Shown: positions 23,432-32,958 of the stretch, in pieces | Layout: every line of letters begins with the position of its first letter | Position numbering within the stretch: position 1 is the stretch's first letter | NCBI RefSeq assembly: GCF_004010055.1 | Contig: NZ_RQVT01000048.1 | Location: 1 to 64,000 of the forward strand | Reading direction: 5' to 3' | DNA length: 64,000 nucleotides | DNA from: Psychroflexus aestuariivivens | Lineage (GTDB): Bacteria > Bacteroidota > Bacteroidia > Flavobacteriales > Flavobacteriaceae | Notes under the pieces: generated by a model | What the model saw: the letters and a program-made list of their open reading frames with translations, nothing else | What the model was told of the DNA's origin: nothing | Databases searched by the model: none | Made by a program: the position numbers and the translations under genes

Positions 23432-24741
23432 GAAGCATTTGGCAACAAAAAATTGAAAATCCAACTCACTTTAAAAAACAACTTTTACACTGGGGAAACA
23501 AACATTCAGAAGTTGTTTTTTTAGATAGTCATGATTCATCTGCAAATACTAAATACAGCACCTATGATGCAGTTTTGGCCGTTGAGGCTTTCACAGCTAT
23601 AAAAACTGATTATTTTGAAGCTTTTCAAAAACTTGATGAATATCAAAAAACTACAAACGACTGGTTGTTTGGATATCTGAGTTATGACTTGAAAAATAAT
23701 TTAGAAAATCTGAAATCTGAAAATCTAGATGAATTAGAATTCCCTGAGTTGTATTTTTTTCAGCCACAAAAATTGTTTTTATTGAAAGGTGATTTACTGG
23801 AAATTCAGTACTTAAAACTGGTTGACAATGAAATAAAATCTGATTTAGAAATTATTTTAAATACTGAAACGAAGATCAATAGTAGCTCAAATCATATTCA
23901 AATGAAACCCCGCTGGGAAGAAGAAGAATATTTGTCTCGTGTTCAAGCGATATTGAATCACATTCAGCGTGGTGACATTTATGAAGTTAATTTCTGCCAA
24001 GAATTCTTTGCCAAAAATGCTAGCATTAATTTACTTTCAACTTATGAAAATCTGAGCGAAATCTCAAAAGCACCTTTTTCAACATTTTTAAGGTTAGAAA
24101 ATTTTGAAGTTGCATCGGCTAGTCCAGAACGATTTGTGAAAAAAATTGGACAAAAACTAATATCACAACCAATAAAAGGTACTGCTAAAAGAAGCCAGAA
24201 CAACATTGAAGATTTAGAATTGAAAACTAACTTGGCTAAAGATTCCAAAGAAATTTCAGAAAATGTCATGATTGTGGATTTGGTAAGAAATGACCTGTCC
24301 AAAACTGCCGAAAAAGCAAGCGTGTCTGTTGAAGAATTATGTGAAATTTATAGTTTTGAACAAGTTCACCAAATGATTTCAACAGTAACTTCTTCAGTAA
24401 AAAAAGAATATTCTGTCTCAGATATTCTCGCTTCATTATTTCCAATGGGAAGTATGACTGGGGCGCCAAAAGTTTCTGCAATGAAAATTGCAGAAAAATA
24501 TGAATCGACAAAACGCGGATTGTACAGCGGCGCAATAGGTTACATTGCACCGACAGGAGATTTCGATTTCAATGTGGTTATAAGAAGTTTGCTTTACAAT
24601 ACGAAGAAAAAATATTTGTCTTATATGGTTGGCGGAGCCATCACTTCAAAATCGAAACCAAAAAATGAGTTTGAGGAGTGCCAGATAAAAGGAAAAGCTT
24701 TGCAATCTGCTGTAAATGCATCTTATATTACCGAAAAATAA
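23428..24741 (+). CDS. pabB: Aminodeoxychorismate synthase component I
   Basis: A 437-residue chorismate-utilising enzyme that makes 4-amino-4-deoxychorismate for folate. Conserved blocks are GDIYEVNFCQEF, ASPERFV, QPIKGTAKRS, GSMTGAPKVSAMKIAE, YSGAIGYI and NEFEECQIKGKAL. The short N-terminal part and PIKGTAKR text favour PabB over TrpE, which is larger. The start is TTG at 23428, overlapping the previous stop; no ATG lies nearby in frame and the N-terminal sequence MRSIWQQKI fits well. The partner amidotransferase (PabA) is not adjacent. Confidence 0.9.
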   Translation: MRSIWQQKIENPTHFKKQLLHWGNKHSEVVFLDSHDSSANTKYSTYDAVLAVEAFTAIKTDYFEAFQKLDEYQKTTNDWLFGYLSYDLKNNLENLKSENLDELEFPELYFFQPQKLFLLKGDLLEIQYLKLVDNEIKSDLEIILNTETKINSSSNHIQMKPRWEEEEYLSRVQAILNHIQRGDIYEVNFCQEFFAKNASINLLSTYENLSEISKAPFSTFLRLENFEVASASPERFVKKIGQKLISQPIKGTAKRSQNNIEDLELKTNLAKDSKEISENVMIVDLVRNDLSKTAEKASVSVEELCEIYSFEQVHQMISTVTSSVKKEYSVSDILASLFPMGSMTGAPKVSAMKIAEKYESTKRGLYSGAIGYIAPTGDFDFNVVIRSLLYNTKKKYLSYMVGGAITSKSKPKNEFEECQIKGKALQSAVNASYITEK

Positions 24742-24774
24742 TATAAAAACAGTATTATTGTTATTTCATATTTT

Positions 24775-26088
24775 ATGCTGAAAGATTTTCAAAACCATAT
24801 TGATTCAAATTTTCCAGAATTAAAGGAAAACCCCTTTATTATTGCAATTAGCGGCGGTGTCGATAGTGTTGTTTTAGCAACAATATGTCATACTTTAAAT
24901 CTTGATTTTGCTTTAGCACATTGCAATTTTCAATTGAGAGAAAGTGAAAGTACAAAAGATGAAAAATTCGTAGAAAATTTGGCCAAAACTTTCGGATGTC
25001 CATTTTTTTTGAAGAGATTTCAAACAGAAGAATTTGCTAATAATCAAAAAGTATCAATTCAACTAGCAGCAAGGAATTTACGCTATAATTGGTTTGAAAA
25101 TTTAATAGAAAAAGAGAATTATCGATTTATTTTAACTGCCCATCATCTTGATGATCAACTGGAAACTTTCATAATCAATTTGAGTCGAAGCACTGGATTG
25201 AAAGGTTTAAGTGGCATTCCTAAGAAAAATGACTATATACGAAGACCTTTTTTGATATTTTCTAAAATTGAAATATTAGACTTTGCCAGTACACAAAATA
25301 TCGCTTGGAGAGAAGACCAAAGCAATGCCTCAAAGAAATACTTAAGAAATAAAATCAGACACCAAGTTGTTTCAGAATTGAAAAAACTGCATCCGCAATT
25401 TTTAAAAAACTTTGAAAAAACCCAACAAAAACTTCAACAGTCTGAAGATTTATTGGAAGATTACACAGAAATATTATTTAAAACTTTAGTGACAAATGAG
25501 AATAATCGGTATTTTATCGATATTCAAAAACTGAAATCTTACCAAAACCAAGAAGCAATATTATATCAATTATTAAATAGCTTTGGTTTTACAGCCTGGG
25601 ATGATATTTATAACTTAATCGAAGCTGAAACCAGCAAAAAAGTATATTCGAAGACGCATATTTTACTGAAAGACAGAGGCTACTTAACCTTAATCGCTTT
25701 AGAAACAACTGATAAAATTGACTTTGAAGTAAATAAAGGTCAAGAATATCTAAATACAAGTTTAGGTGAATTTAATTTTGAATTCACTAAAAATATTTCT
25801 GAAATTTCAAAAAACATCGCTTATTTAGATGCCGAAAAACTTAATTTTCCATTAAGATTAAGACAATTACAAAATGGCGATTCATTTTATCCGTTAGGAA
25901 TGCACGGCAGAAAGAAATTGAGTGATTTTTTGAAAGATGAAGAAGTAAATCTTATGGATAAACAAAACCAATTGCTATTTTGCGACGACAAACAAAACAT
26001 CATTTGGGTGGTCAATCATCGAATTGATGAACGTTATAAAGTAGAGCCTCAAACTAAAAATATATTAAAAATCACCTACAAGAAATGA
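24775..26088 (+). CDS. tilS: tRNA(Ile)-lysidine synthase
   Basis: A 437-residue ATP-dependent enzyme that adds lysine to C34 of tRNA-Ile(CAU), letting it read AUA. The PP-loop SGGVDSVV (about residues 29-36) binds ATP. AHCNFQLRESESTKDE and LTAHHLDDQLETFIINL, followed by SRSTGLKGLSGI, are typical of TilS. The C-terminal substrate-binding region is present (LRLRQLQNGDSFYPLGMHG). Essential in most bacteria. The last codons overlap the dsbD start (ATGA). Confidence 0.95.
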   Translation: MLKDFQNHIDSNFPELKENPFIIAISGGVDSVVLATICHTLNLDFALAHCNFQLRESESTKDEKFVENLAKTFGCPFFLKRFQTEEFANNQKVSIQLAARNLRYNWFENLIEKENYRFILTAHHLDDQLETFIINLSRSTGLKGLSGIPKKNDYIRRPFLIFSKIEILDFASTQNIAWREDQSNASKKYLRNKIRHQVVSELKKLHPQFLKNFEKTQQKLQQSEDLLEDYTEILFKTLVTNENNRYFIDIQKLKSYQNQEAILYQLLNSFGFTAWDDIYNLIEAETSKKVYSKTHILLKDRGYLTLIALETTDKIDFEVNKGQEYLNTSLGEFNFEFTKNISEISKNIAYLDAEKLNFPLRLRQLQNGDSFYPLGMHGRKKLSDFLKDEEVNLMDKQNQLLFCDDKQNIIWVVNHRIDERYKVEPQTKNILKITYKK

Positions 26089-28100
26089 AAAAGTTATTTG
26101 TTTTACTTTGTATTTTACTGAGTTTTTTCTCAAGCTCCGCACAATTTGATTTTCAAAATCAAGGTGAAAACCAAAATATGAGCCCCGTAAGTTGGGAAGC
26201 CAAAGTCGAGCAACAAAACGATAGTATATTTTCGGTTATTATCATAGCAGATATGGACGAAGGTTGGCATCTACCTTCACAAAAAGAATTAGCTTTAGAT
26301 GAAAATGGACCGATTCCCACCTATTTCGATTTTAAATATGATGAAACTGTATTAGAAAAAATTGGCAAAACTTCTGAACCAAAAGGTATTACTAAGTTTG
26401 ATGAAATCTTCCAATCTACTTTGACTTATTTTTTGAATGTTGCCAAATTTGAGCAAAAATTCAAAGTAAAAAAACAAAATGGAAATCTAGACTTAGAAAT
26501 TTCATTTATGATTTGCGATGACGAAAAATGTCTACCATTAGATCAAAAACGTTTCAATTTTGTAGTTGAAAATGGAAAGTTAAAAACCACAGCGACCAAA
26601 AAAATTGAAATCGATTCTAAAGATGAAATTAAAACCAAAGCTCTGAAAATCGATTTGAAGGGTCAGGATAATTTCAATGTAGAATCTGAAGAAGAAAAAG
26701 ATTCTAATTTCACGATTTTCTTGCTAGGTTTCGTGGGAGGCCTAATCGCATTATTAACTCCATGCGTATTTCCAATGATTCCTTTAACCGTTTCATTTTT
26801 CACGAAAGGTGCCAGAACCAAAAGAATTGGTCTTATAAATGCTATTCTGTATGGTTTTTTCATTTTTGTGATTTATTTATTACTCAGCGTTCCATTTCAT
26901 TTACTAGATTCTGTAAACCCTGAAATCCTAAACAATATTTCTACCAACCCTATTTTGAATATTGTATTTTTTGTGATTTTTATGCTATTTGCATTTTCAT
27001 TTTTTGGATATTATGAAATCACTTTACCGAGTTCATGGAGCAATCGCTTGGATCAAAAAGCCACAAGTGTTGGTGGTTTTATAGGTATTTTCTTTATGGC
27101 ATTAACCCTAGCGCTAGTGTCTTTTTCTTGTACAGGGCCAATCTTAGGTTCTTTACTTGGCGGCTCTTTGACCGCAGATGGCGGTGCGACAATGCTGACT
27201 TTCGGAATGGGTGGCTTTGGTCTTGCATTAGCTTTGCCATTTGCACTTTTTGCTTTATTTCCGAATTGGCTAAACTCTTTACCAAAAAGCGGTGGTTGGC
27301 TAAATACTGTAAAAGTTGTGCTCGGTTTTTTAGAGTTGGGTTTAGCATTCAAATTCCTTTCCAATGCAGATTTAGTTGAACATTGGGGAATTTTGAAGCG
27401 CGAAATATTTATAGGAATCTGGATTATTATTGGTATTGCAATGCTTCTATATTTATTTGGAAAAATTAAATTTCCACACGATAGTCCTAATCAAAAAATA
27501 AGTCGAGGTCGCATGTTTTTTGGCGTTATCACATTAGCATTTGTTGTATACCTCATTCCTGGACTTTCAAACACATCCTATGCAAATTTAAAATTACTAA
27601 GTGGCTTCCCTCCACCTCTATTCTACAGTTTATATGAAAAAGAGACTGAAGGACCGCTAGGACTAAAAGCTTATAAAAATTTTGAAGAAGGTGTTGAGGC
27701 TGCAAAAGCAGCAAACAAACCAATTCTACTAGATTTCACTGGTTGGGCTTGTGTAAATTGTAGAAAAATGGAAGAGCAAGTCTGGAGCGTTCCTGAAGTT
27801 TTTGACGTGATTAAAAATGATTATATCTTAATTTCTCTCTATGTAGATGACAAGGAAAAGCTGAGCGAAGATGAAAGATTCAACTTTCAAAGACCAAATG
27901 GTTCAGTGAAAAAAATCAGAACGATTGGAGACAAATGGGCAACATTTCAAACTTTGAATTTTAAAAATAATTCACAACCTTATTATGTACTACTTTCACC
28001 TGATTTAAAATTGTTGAATGAAACCATCGCCTACGAGCCATCTTCAAAAGCATATCTGAATTGGTTAAAAACTGGTTTAGAAAATTTCAAAACTGAATAA
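26085..28100 (+). CDS. dsbD: DsbD-type thiol:disulfide interchange protein
   Basis: A 671-residue membrane protein that carries electrons from cytoplasmic thioredoxin to periplasmic disulfide partners. Residues 1-20 are a signal peptide. Residues 21-165 are the alpha domain with Cys144 and Cys149 (CDDEKC). Residues about 208-490 contain eight membrane helices with the core cysteines Cys227 (LTPCVFPMIP) and Cys349 (SFSCTGP). Residues about 530-671 are the gamma thioredoxin domain with C556-V-N-C559 in GWACVNCRKM. All six relay cysteines are therefore present. Possible clients here include the TlpA-like protein at 5159. It overlaps tilS by 4 bases. Confidence 0.95.
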   Translation: MKKLFVLLCILLSFFSSSAQFDFQNQGENQNMSPVSWEAKVEQQNDSIFSVIIIADMDEGWHLPSQKELALDENGPIPTYFDFKYDETVLEKIGKTSEPKGITKFDEIFQSTLTYFLNVAKFEQKFKVKKQNGNLDLEISFMICDDEKCLPLDQKRFNFVVENGKLKTTATKKIEIDSKDEIKTKALKIDLKGQDNFNVESEEEKDSNFTIFLLGFVGGLIALLTPCVFPMIPLTVSFFTKGARTKRIGLINAILYGFFIFVIYLLLSVPFHLLDSVNPEILNNISTNPILNIVFFVIFMLFAFSFFGYYEITLPSSWSNRLDQKATSVGGFIGIFFMALTLALVSFSCTGPILGSLLGGSLTADGGATMLTFGMGGFGLALALPFALFALFPNWLNSLPKSGGWLNTVKVVLGFLELGLAFKFLSNADLVEHWGILKREIFIGIWIIIGIAMLLYLFGKIKFPHDSPNQKISRGRMFFGVITLAFVVYLIPGLSNTSYANLKLLSGFPPPLFYSLYEKETEGPLGLKAYKNFEEGVEAAKAANKPILLDFTGWACVNCRKMEEQVWSVPEVFDVIKNDYILISLYVDDKEKLSEDERFNFQRPNGSVKKIRTIGDKWATFQTLNFKNNSQPYYVLLSPDLKLLNETIAYEPSSKAYLNWLKTGLENFKTE

Positions 28101-28129
28101 TAAAAGACAGAATACAAATACCAGTCATA

Positions 28130-28164
28130 AAAAAATCCGATTCAGTTTATGAATCGGATTTTTT
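28130..28164. terminator. Bidirectional terminator between dsbD and the DUF6327 gene
   Basis: A perfect 15-base-pair stem AAAAAATCCGATTCA (28130-28144) / TGAATCGGATTTTTT (28150-28164) with loop GTTTA. It has A- and T-runs on both sides and sits between convergent genes. Confidence 0.9.
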
Positions 28165-28183
28165 AAATAAAGAAACATAAGGT

Positions 28184-28399
28184 TTATAAACCAATTTTTC
28201 TTAATATTTGAAAACCTATGCGTTTGTAAAGTGCTTTTGTTCCAAAGTAAGCAATAAGTTCTGCAACAATATTTGAAAAACTTAGTGCTCGCTTGATATA
28301 GACTAAATCTATATTGGCTTTTTGTTGATTAATATCTGCTTCTAATTTAAGAAGTTTTAAATCTTTATCAATTTCTTTAAATGAATTATACTGTTTCAT
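28184..28399 (-). CDS. DUF6327-like small protein
   Basis: A 71-residue protein: an N-terminal helical part MKQYNSFKEIDKDLKLLKLE typical of the DUF6327 group, then a weakly hydrophobic C-terminal helix (FSNIVAELIAYFGTKAL). It is the last gene of the YtxH / holin-X operon, 9 bases after the preceding stop. Function is unknown; the trio is widespread in Flavobacteriia and is usually read as a stress or envelope operon. Confidence 0.75.
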   Translation of the reverse strand: MKQYNSFKEIDKDLKLLKLEADINQQKANIDLVYIKRALSFSNIVAELIAYFGTKALYKRIGFQILRKIGL

Positions 28400-28408
28400 A
28401 ATTATAAT

Positions 28409-28798
28409 TTAAACATCTTGATTATCCTTATCTTTATCATCTAAAATTTCTTTGTTAGTATTCAAAATTTTATTGAGTACTACAAAAACAGGTTTTTCAA
28501 CTAATTTCTTTCCTGATAATAAAGCTATTATAAAAAGAAGAACGTAAAAGCCTCCTACAATAAAAAATCCATTCGCTATGCTTTGAATTTCATTTCCAAT
28601 AAGAAAAGCTAATCCAATCGATAAAAAGATAAATATTAAAAGTAAAACAAATGCTTTAATGACTAAACTACCAACTGTAGCTAGTGTTAGAGCAGATTTT
28701 TTGAACAAATCTAACTTGTAATAATCTATTGAACTTTTAATGTAATTCTTAGTATCTTCAGATAGATTTTCAAAATGTTGACCTAAATTATTTTTCAT
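28409..28798 (-). CDS. Holin-X family (phage holin superfamily III-like) membrane protein
   Basis: A 129-residue protein with an amphipathic N-terminal helix (EDTKNYIKSSIDYYKLDLFKK), two membrane helices (about residues 38-66, LATVGSLVIKAFVLLLIFIFL, and 75-95, IANGFFIVGGFYVLLFIIALL) and a charged tail. This is the layout of the Actinobacterial Holin-X / YqjE-like family, which despite the name is chromosomal and not phage lysis machinery in this setting. Middle gene of the YtxH operon. Confidence 0.78.
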   Translation of the reverse strand: MKNNLGQHFENLSEDTKNYIKSSIDYYKLDLFKKSALTLATVGSLVIKAFVLLLIFIFLSIGLAFLIGNEIQSIANGFFIVGGFYVLLFIIALLSGKKLVEKPVFVVLNKILNTNKEILDDKDKDNQDV

Positions 28799-28819
28799 AA
28801 AGTAGATTAAGAAAATTGA

Positions 28820-29170
28820 TTATTTTTTAGAACTTTTCAATTCTTTTTGTAATTCAGAATTTTTCTTTTTCAATTCACTTAATTCAGATTCAAGACTAGT
28901 CAACATATCATCAGCTTTACTTGATGCATTAGAAAAAGTTTTTTCTAATCTTTCTTCAATATTTTTTCTCGCTGATTTTGCATAATCAGATAAACTTGAA
29001 GATGTCTCATCATATTTCTTACTCAAATTATCTTTCAAATGATCTGCTTCATCTTTGAGTTGTTTTCTGGTCTTTTCTCCGCTTTGTGGAGCGTAAAGCA
29101 ATCCTAATCCAACGCCTACGGCGGTTCCAGTAAGTAGTGCTAAAATAGTGTTTCCAGTGTTGTTTGACAT
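28820..29170 (-). CDS. YtxH domain protein
   Basis: A 116-residue protein with the YtxH signature: a glycine-rich membrane helix TGTAVGVGLGLLYAPQSGEKTRKQLKDE at residues 14-42 (given here in shortened recognition form: LLYAPQSGEKTRK), followed by a long coiled coil to the C-terminus (ELKKKNSELQKELKSSKK). It leads the operon with the holin-X and DUF6327 genes. TAATTTTG on the minus strand at 29204-29197 matches the -7 consensus 26 bases before the ATG. Related Bacillus YtxH belongs to the general stress response; the role here is inferred. Confidence 0.85.
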   Translation of the reverse strand: MSNNTGNTILALLTGTAVGVGLGLLYAPQSGEKTRKQLKDEADHLKDNLSKKYDETSSSLSDYAKSARKNIEERLEKTFSNASSKADDMLTSLESELSELKKKNSELQKELKSSKK

Positions 29171-29283
29171 TTTTGTAATTTTTTTTAAGATTCACTCAAA
29201 ATTAAGGTTTTTACATCTTCTTTTGTGTTAAAACCCGGTTAATAATCAATTATTATTCAGATTTTAAAAGGTTTTCATGCTTT

Positions 29284-29321
29284 TAAAACAAATAACCGCA
29301 GGAAAAATCCAAACGGTTATT
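29284..29321 (-). terminator. Intrinsic terminator of pyc
   Basis: The stem AATAACCG (29291-29298) / CGGTTATT (29314-29321) has a 15-base loop; read on the minus strand it is followed by TGTTTT. It lies 24 bases past the pyc stop. Confidence 0.65.
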
Positions 29322-29344
29322 GTTATCAAGTTTAAAATGTAAAC

Positions 29345-32300
29345 TTATTTCAGCCGAATGACCAAATCATCTGCATAAACCATAACGCCGGGTTGCAGTA
29401 AAACTTGAGCTACTTCACCTTCAGCATTAGCGGTAACCGTAGTTTCCATTTTCATAGCTTCAATAATAAACAATGGTTGATTTTTTTCAACTTTTTGTCC
29501 TTTCTTAACTAAGATCTCACTTAAAGATCCTTGTAAAGGCGCACCGATTTGCTTCTCGTCTGACTTTTCGACTTTTTGATGAACTACCTTTTCTACTTCT
29601 ATACTTTCATCTCTTACTTCGATATTACGAGTTTGCCCATTGACTTTGAAAAACACAGTAGTCATTCCATCGTCATCTACTTTACCAACAGAAACCATAG
29701 TGATCAAAAGTGTCTTACCTCGATCTAATTCTACAACAATTTCTTCACCAGGTTTCATGCCATAAAAGAAATTTTTCGTCGGAATATTAAAGACATTTCC
29801 GTATTTAGTATGATGATTGTAAGCTTCTGTAAACACTTTTGGATATAGCTTATAAGACAGAAAATCTGTGATGTCTAAAGTACGATCCATTCCATCAGCA
29901 AATAATGCCTCAAATTCTTTAAACTCTTTTTCGAAATCAACAGGTTCTAAATGGGCATTTGGTCGATCTGTATAAGGTGTTTCGCCTTTGAGAATAATCT
30001 TCTGTATTTTCTCTGGAAATCCACCAACTGGTTGACCCAAGTCGCCTTTGAAAAAGCTGACAACTGATTGAGGAAAAGATAAATTTTCACCATTTTCTAA
30101 AACCTCCTCGATTGTCAAATTATTACTAACTAAATATTGTGCCATATCGCCCACAACCTTCGAACTTGGTGTGACTTTTATAATATCGCCAAATAATTGG
30201 TTGACTTTGGCATACATATCTGTAATTTCGTGAAAACGGTCGGCAAGCCCTAAAGATTCTGCTTGAGGTTTCAAATTTGAATATTGTCCGCCTGGAATTT
30301 CGTGCTTGTAAACTTCACCAGTTCCAGATTTTAGACCAGATTCAAATGGATAATAATATGTTCTGACTTGTTCCCAATAGATCGAGTATTCATTTAGCTG
30401 TTCTGTATTCAATTTATTTTCTCTTGGGTGATGTTTTAAAACTTCAACTAAAGCATTGAAATTTGGCTGTGAAGTTAACCCAGACAAACCGCCAAGAGCA
30501 ACATCAACAACATCTACACCAGCTTCAATAGCATTCATATATGTTGAAGCTTGCATGGAAGATGTATCGTGTGTGTGTAAATGAATCGGAATTTTAACTT
30601 CAGATTTTAAAGCTGAAATCAATTCTGTTGCAGCTTTAGGTTTCAAAAGGCCTGCCATGTCTTTGATAGCTAATATGTGTGCACCTGCATTTTCCAAATC
30701 TTTAGCAAGTTGTATGTAATATTTCAAAGTATATTTTTCGCGTTTAGGATCGAGAATATCTCCAGTATAACACATTGCAGCCTCTGCTAGACCTTTTGTG
30801 TTATTTCGAACGTGTTCAATACATGGTACGATGGATTTCATCCAGTTTTGAGAATCGAAAATTCTAAAAATATCGACTCCATTATTCCAAGCTTCAGTTA
30901 CAAATCTTTCAATTAAATTGTCTGGATAAGCTGTGTATCCAACTCCATTTGAACCTCTTAACAACATTTGCAATAATATGTTTGGCATGGATTTTCTAAA
31001 CATTCTGAGGCGTTCCCATGGGTTTTCTTTCAAAAAACGCATGCAAACATCGAAAGTTGCTCCGCCCCAAACTTCCATACTAAATACTTCTGGATGGCAT
31101 TTGGCAAAATTGGCAGCAACTTTCTGCATATCGTATGTACGCATTCTTGTTGCTAACAAACTCTGATGCGCATCTCGCATCGTTGTATCTGTAAAATGAA
31201 TTTTTTGTTCTTTAGAAAGCCATTTAGAAAATTCCTCTGGTCCTAATTCTGTTAAAATATCTTTAGTTCCTTTTTCATATGGCGTTGAAGCCGAACATTT
31301 TGGAATCTCAGGTTTTAAAAACTTAGGATTGTCTATCGTATTTTTGACATCAGGATTACCATTGACTGTAATATCTCCAAGAAAATTAACCATTTTAGTT
31401 GCACGATTTCTTGGTTCCTTGATATTGAAAAGTTCAGGCGTGTTTTTAATATAGTTAACTGTAACTTTTCCTTCTCTAAATGTAGAATCTTTGAGAATAT
31501 TATCTAAAAACGCCATATTTGTTTTCACGCCTCTTACGCGAAATTCTGCTAAAGCGCGTCTCATTTTTTTACAAGCATCATCTAAAGTTCGGCTGCTAGC
31601 AGAAACCTTTACTAACATTGAATCAAAAAACGGCGAAATTTTCACCCCTTGATACACGCTACCGGCATCTAAACGAATACCAAAACCTGAAGCACTTCGA
31701 TAGGTTGAAATGATACCATAATCTGGTTTGAAATCATTTTTTGGATCTTCCGTTGTAATTCTACATTGAACAGCATATCCATTGACGTTTACCGATTCTT
31801 GATTAGGTAAATTTATTTCTTCATCAGAAAGCTTATAATTATCTGCAATATAAAGTTGAGTTTTTATTAAGTCTACACCTGTTACAACTTCGGTAACTGT
31901 GTGTTCAACCTGAACTCGTGGATTGACTTCTATAAAATAAATGCTACCATCGTCATCCACAAGAAATTCTACAGTCCCTATATTATTATAATTTACCGCT
32001 TTACAAATTTTTACAGCATAATCGTATAGTTTGTTTTTAATATTTTCATCTAAATCTTTAGAAGGTGCAAATTCAATAACTTTTTGATAACGCCTTTGAA
32101 CAGAACAATCACGTTCAAAAAGATGAAGCGTATTGCCGTGATTATCAGCAACAATTTGGATTTCTATATGTTTTGGATTTTCAACAAACTTCTCTAAAAA
32201 AACTGTTTCATCACCAAATGCATTTTTAGCTTCTCGTCTAGATTCACTATAAGCATTTTTCAATTCGTCCATACTTCTTAGGACACGCATTCCACGGCCA

Positions 32301-32797
32301 CCACCACCTGAAGCAGCTTTCAGCATCAAAGGAAATCCTATTCTTTTAGCTTCTTCTGTAGCTATTTCAAGGTTTATCAAATCCTTTTTATTACTTTCTA
32401 TAACCGGGACATCGCTTTCTATAGCGACTTTTTTTGCTGTAATTTTATCGCCCAAAGATTTTAAAACTTCAACATTTGGACCTACAAAAATAATATCGTT
32501 TTCAGCGCAAGCTTTTGCAAATTTTGCATTTTCAGATAAAAAACCGTAGCCTGGATGAATTGCATCTACACCATTAGCTTTGGCTACTCGGATAATTTCG
32601 TCAATATCTAAATAAGGTTTGAGTGGATCTTTATCGTCACCGACTTGGTAAGATTCGTCTGCTTTGTATCTATGCAATGAATATCTGTCTTCATAAGTGT
32701 AAATTCCGACTGTTCTTATCCCGATTTCAGTACAAGCTCTAAATATTCGAATGGCTATTTCTCCACGATTGGCTACTAAGACTTTTTTGATATTCAT
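29345..32797 (-). CDS. pyc: Pyruvate carboxylase
   Basis: A 1150-residue biotin enzyme that carboxylates pyruvate to oxaloacetate. Order of domains: biotin carboxylase with the ATP-grasp loop KAASGGGGRGMRV (about residues 160-172) and EVNPRVQVEHTVTEVV; carboxyltransferase from about residue 535 (TTMRDAHQSLLATRMRT, VEVWGGATFDVCMRFL-like text, LHTHDTSS metal site); and a C-terminal biotinyl domain with Lys1116 in EAMKMET. Full length matches single-chain Pyc. It stands alone with 161 bases to the next gene and feeds the TCA cycle, fitting the glycolytic block later in the window. Confidence 0.96.
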   Translation of the reverse strand: MNIKKVLVANRGEIAIRIFRACTEIGIRTVGIYTYEDRYSLHRYKADESYQVGDDKDPLKPYLDIDEIIRVAKANGVDAIHPGYGFLSENAKFAKACAENDIIFVGPNVEVLKSLGDKITAKKVAIESDVPVIESNKKDLINLEIATEEAKRIGFPLMLKAASGGGGRGMRVLRSMDELKNAYSESRREAKNAFGDETVFLEKFVENPKHIEIQIVADNHGNTLHLFERDCSVQRRYQKVIEFAPSKDLDENIKNKLYDYAVKICKAVNYNNIGTVEFLVDDDGSIYFIEVNPRVQVEHTVTEVVTGVDLIKTQLYIADNYKLSDEEINLPNQESVNVNGYAVQCRITTEDPKNDFKPDYGIISTYRSASGFGIRLDAGSVYQGVKISPFFDSMLVKVSASSRTLDDACKKMRRALAEFRVRGVKTNMAFLDNILKDSTFREGKVTVNYIKNTPELFNIKEPRNRATKMVNFLGDITVNGNPDVKNTIDNPKFLKPEIPKCSASTPYEKGTKDILTELGPEEFSKWLSKEQKIHFTDTTMRDAHQSLLATRMRTYDMQKVAANFAKCHPEVFSMEVWGGATFDVCMRFLKENPWERLRMFRKSMPNILLQMLLRGSNGVGYTAYPDNLIERFVTEAWNNGVDIFRIFDSQNWMKSIVPCIEHVRNNTKGLAEAAMCYTGDILDPKREKYTLKYYIQLAKDLENAGAHILAIKDMAGLLKPKAATELISALKSEVKIPIHLHTHDTSSMQASTYMNAIEAGVDVVDVALGGLSGLTSQPNFNALVEVLKHHPRENKLNTEQLNEYSIYWEQVRTYYYPFESGLKSGTGEVYKHEIPGGQYSNLKPQAESLGLADRFHEITDMYAKVNQLFGDIIKVTPSSKVVGDMAQYLVSNNLTIEEVLENGENLSFPQSVVSFFKGDLGQPVGGFPEKIQKIILKGETPYTDRPNAHLEPVDFEKEFKEFEALFADGMDRTLDITDFLSYKLYPKVFTEAYNHHTKYGNVFNIPTKNFFYGMKPGEEIVVELDRGKTLLITMVSVGKVDDDGMTTVFFKVNGQTRNIEVRDESIEVEKVVHQKVEKSDEKQIGAPLQGSLSEILVKKGQKVEKNQPLFIIEAMKMETTVTANAEGEVAQVLLQPGVMVYADDLVIRLK

Positions 32798-32958
32798 TTA
32801 GTTTAATTTTTTTGGATTTGATTATGCTTGGCTTTAAAGTTAATGAAACTCAACAAATAATTGAAAAAATTGAGAAATTCTCTCTACAAAATTTTCAAAA
32901 CAGATTTATTTATGAAAATGAACAGAAATTCAATCTATGAAATTTGAATGAAAATTTA

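Noticed and set aside
28409-28798. Phage origin for the holin-X protein
   Set aside because: It lies in the chromosomal YtxH/DUF6327 operon and no other phage gene is nearby.
17623-29308. A 15-base match (AACCGCAGGAAAAAT) between 17623 and 29294
   Set aside because: One short exact match within 64 kb of AT-rich DNA is within chance expectation, and the second copy is part of the pyc terminator.
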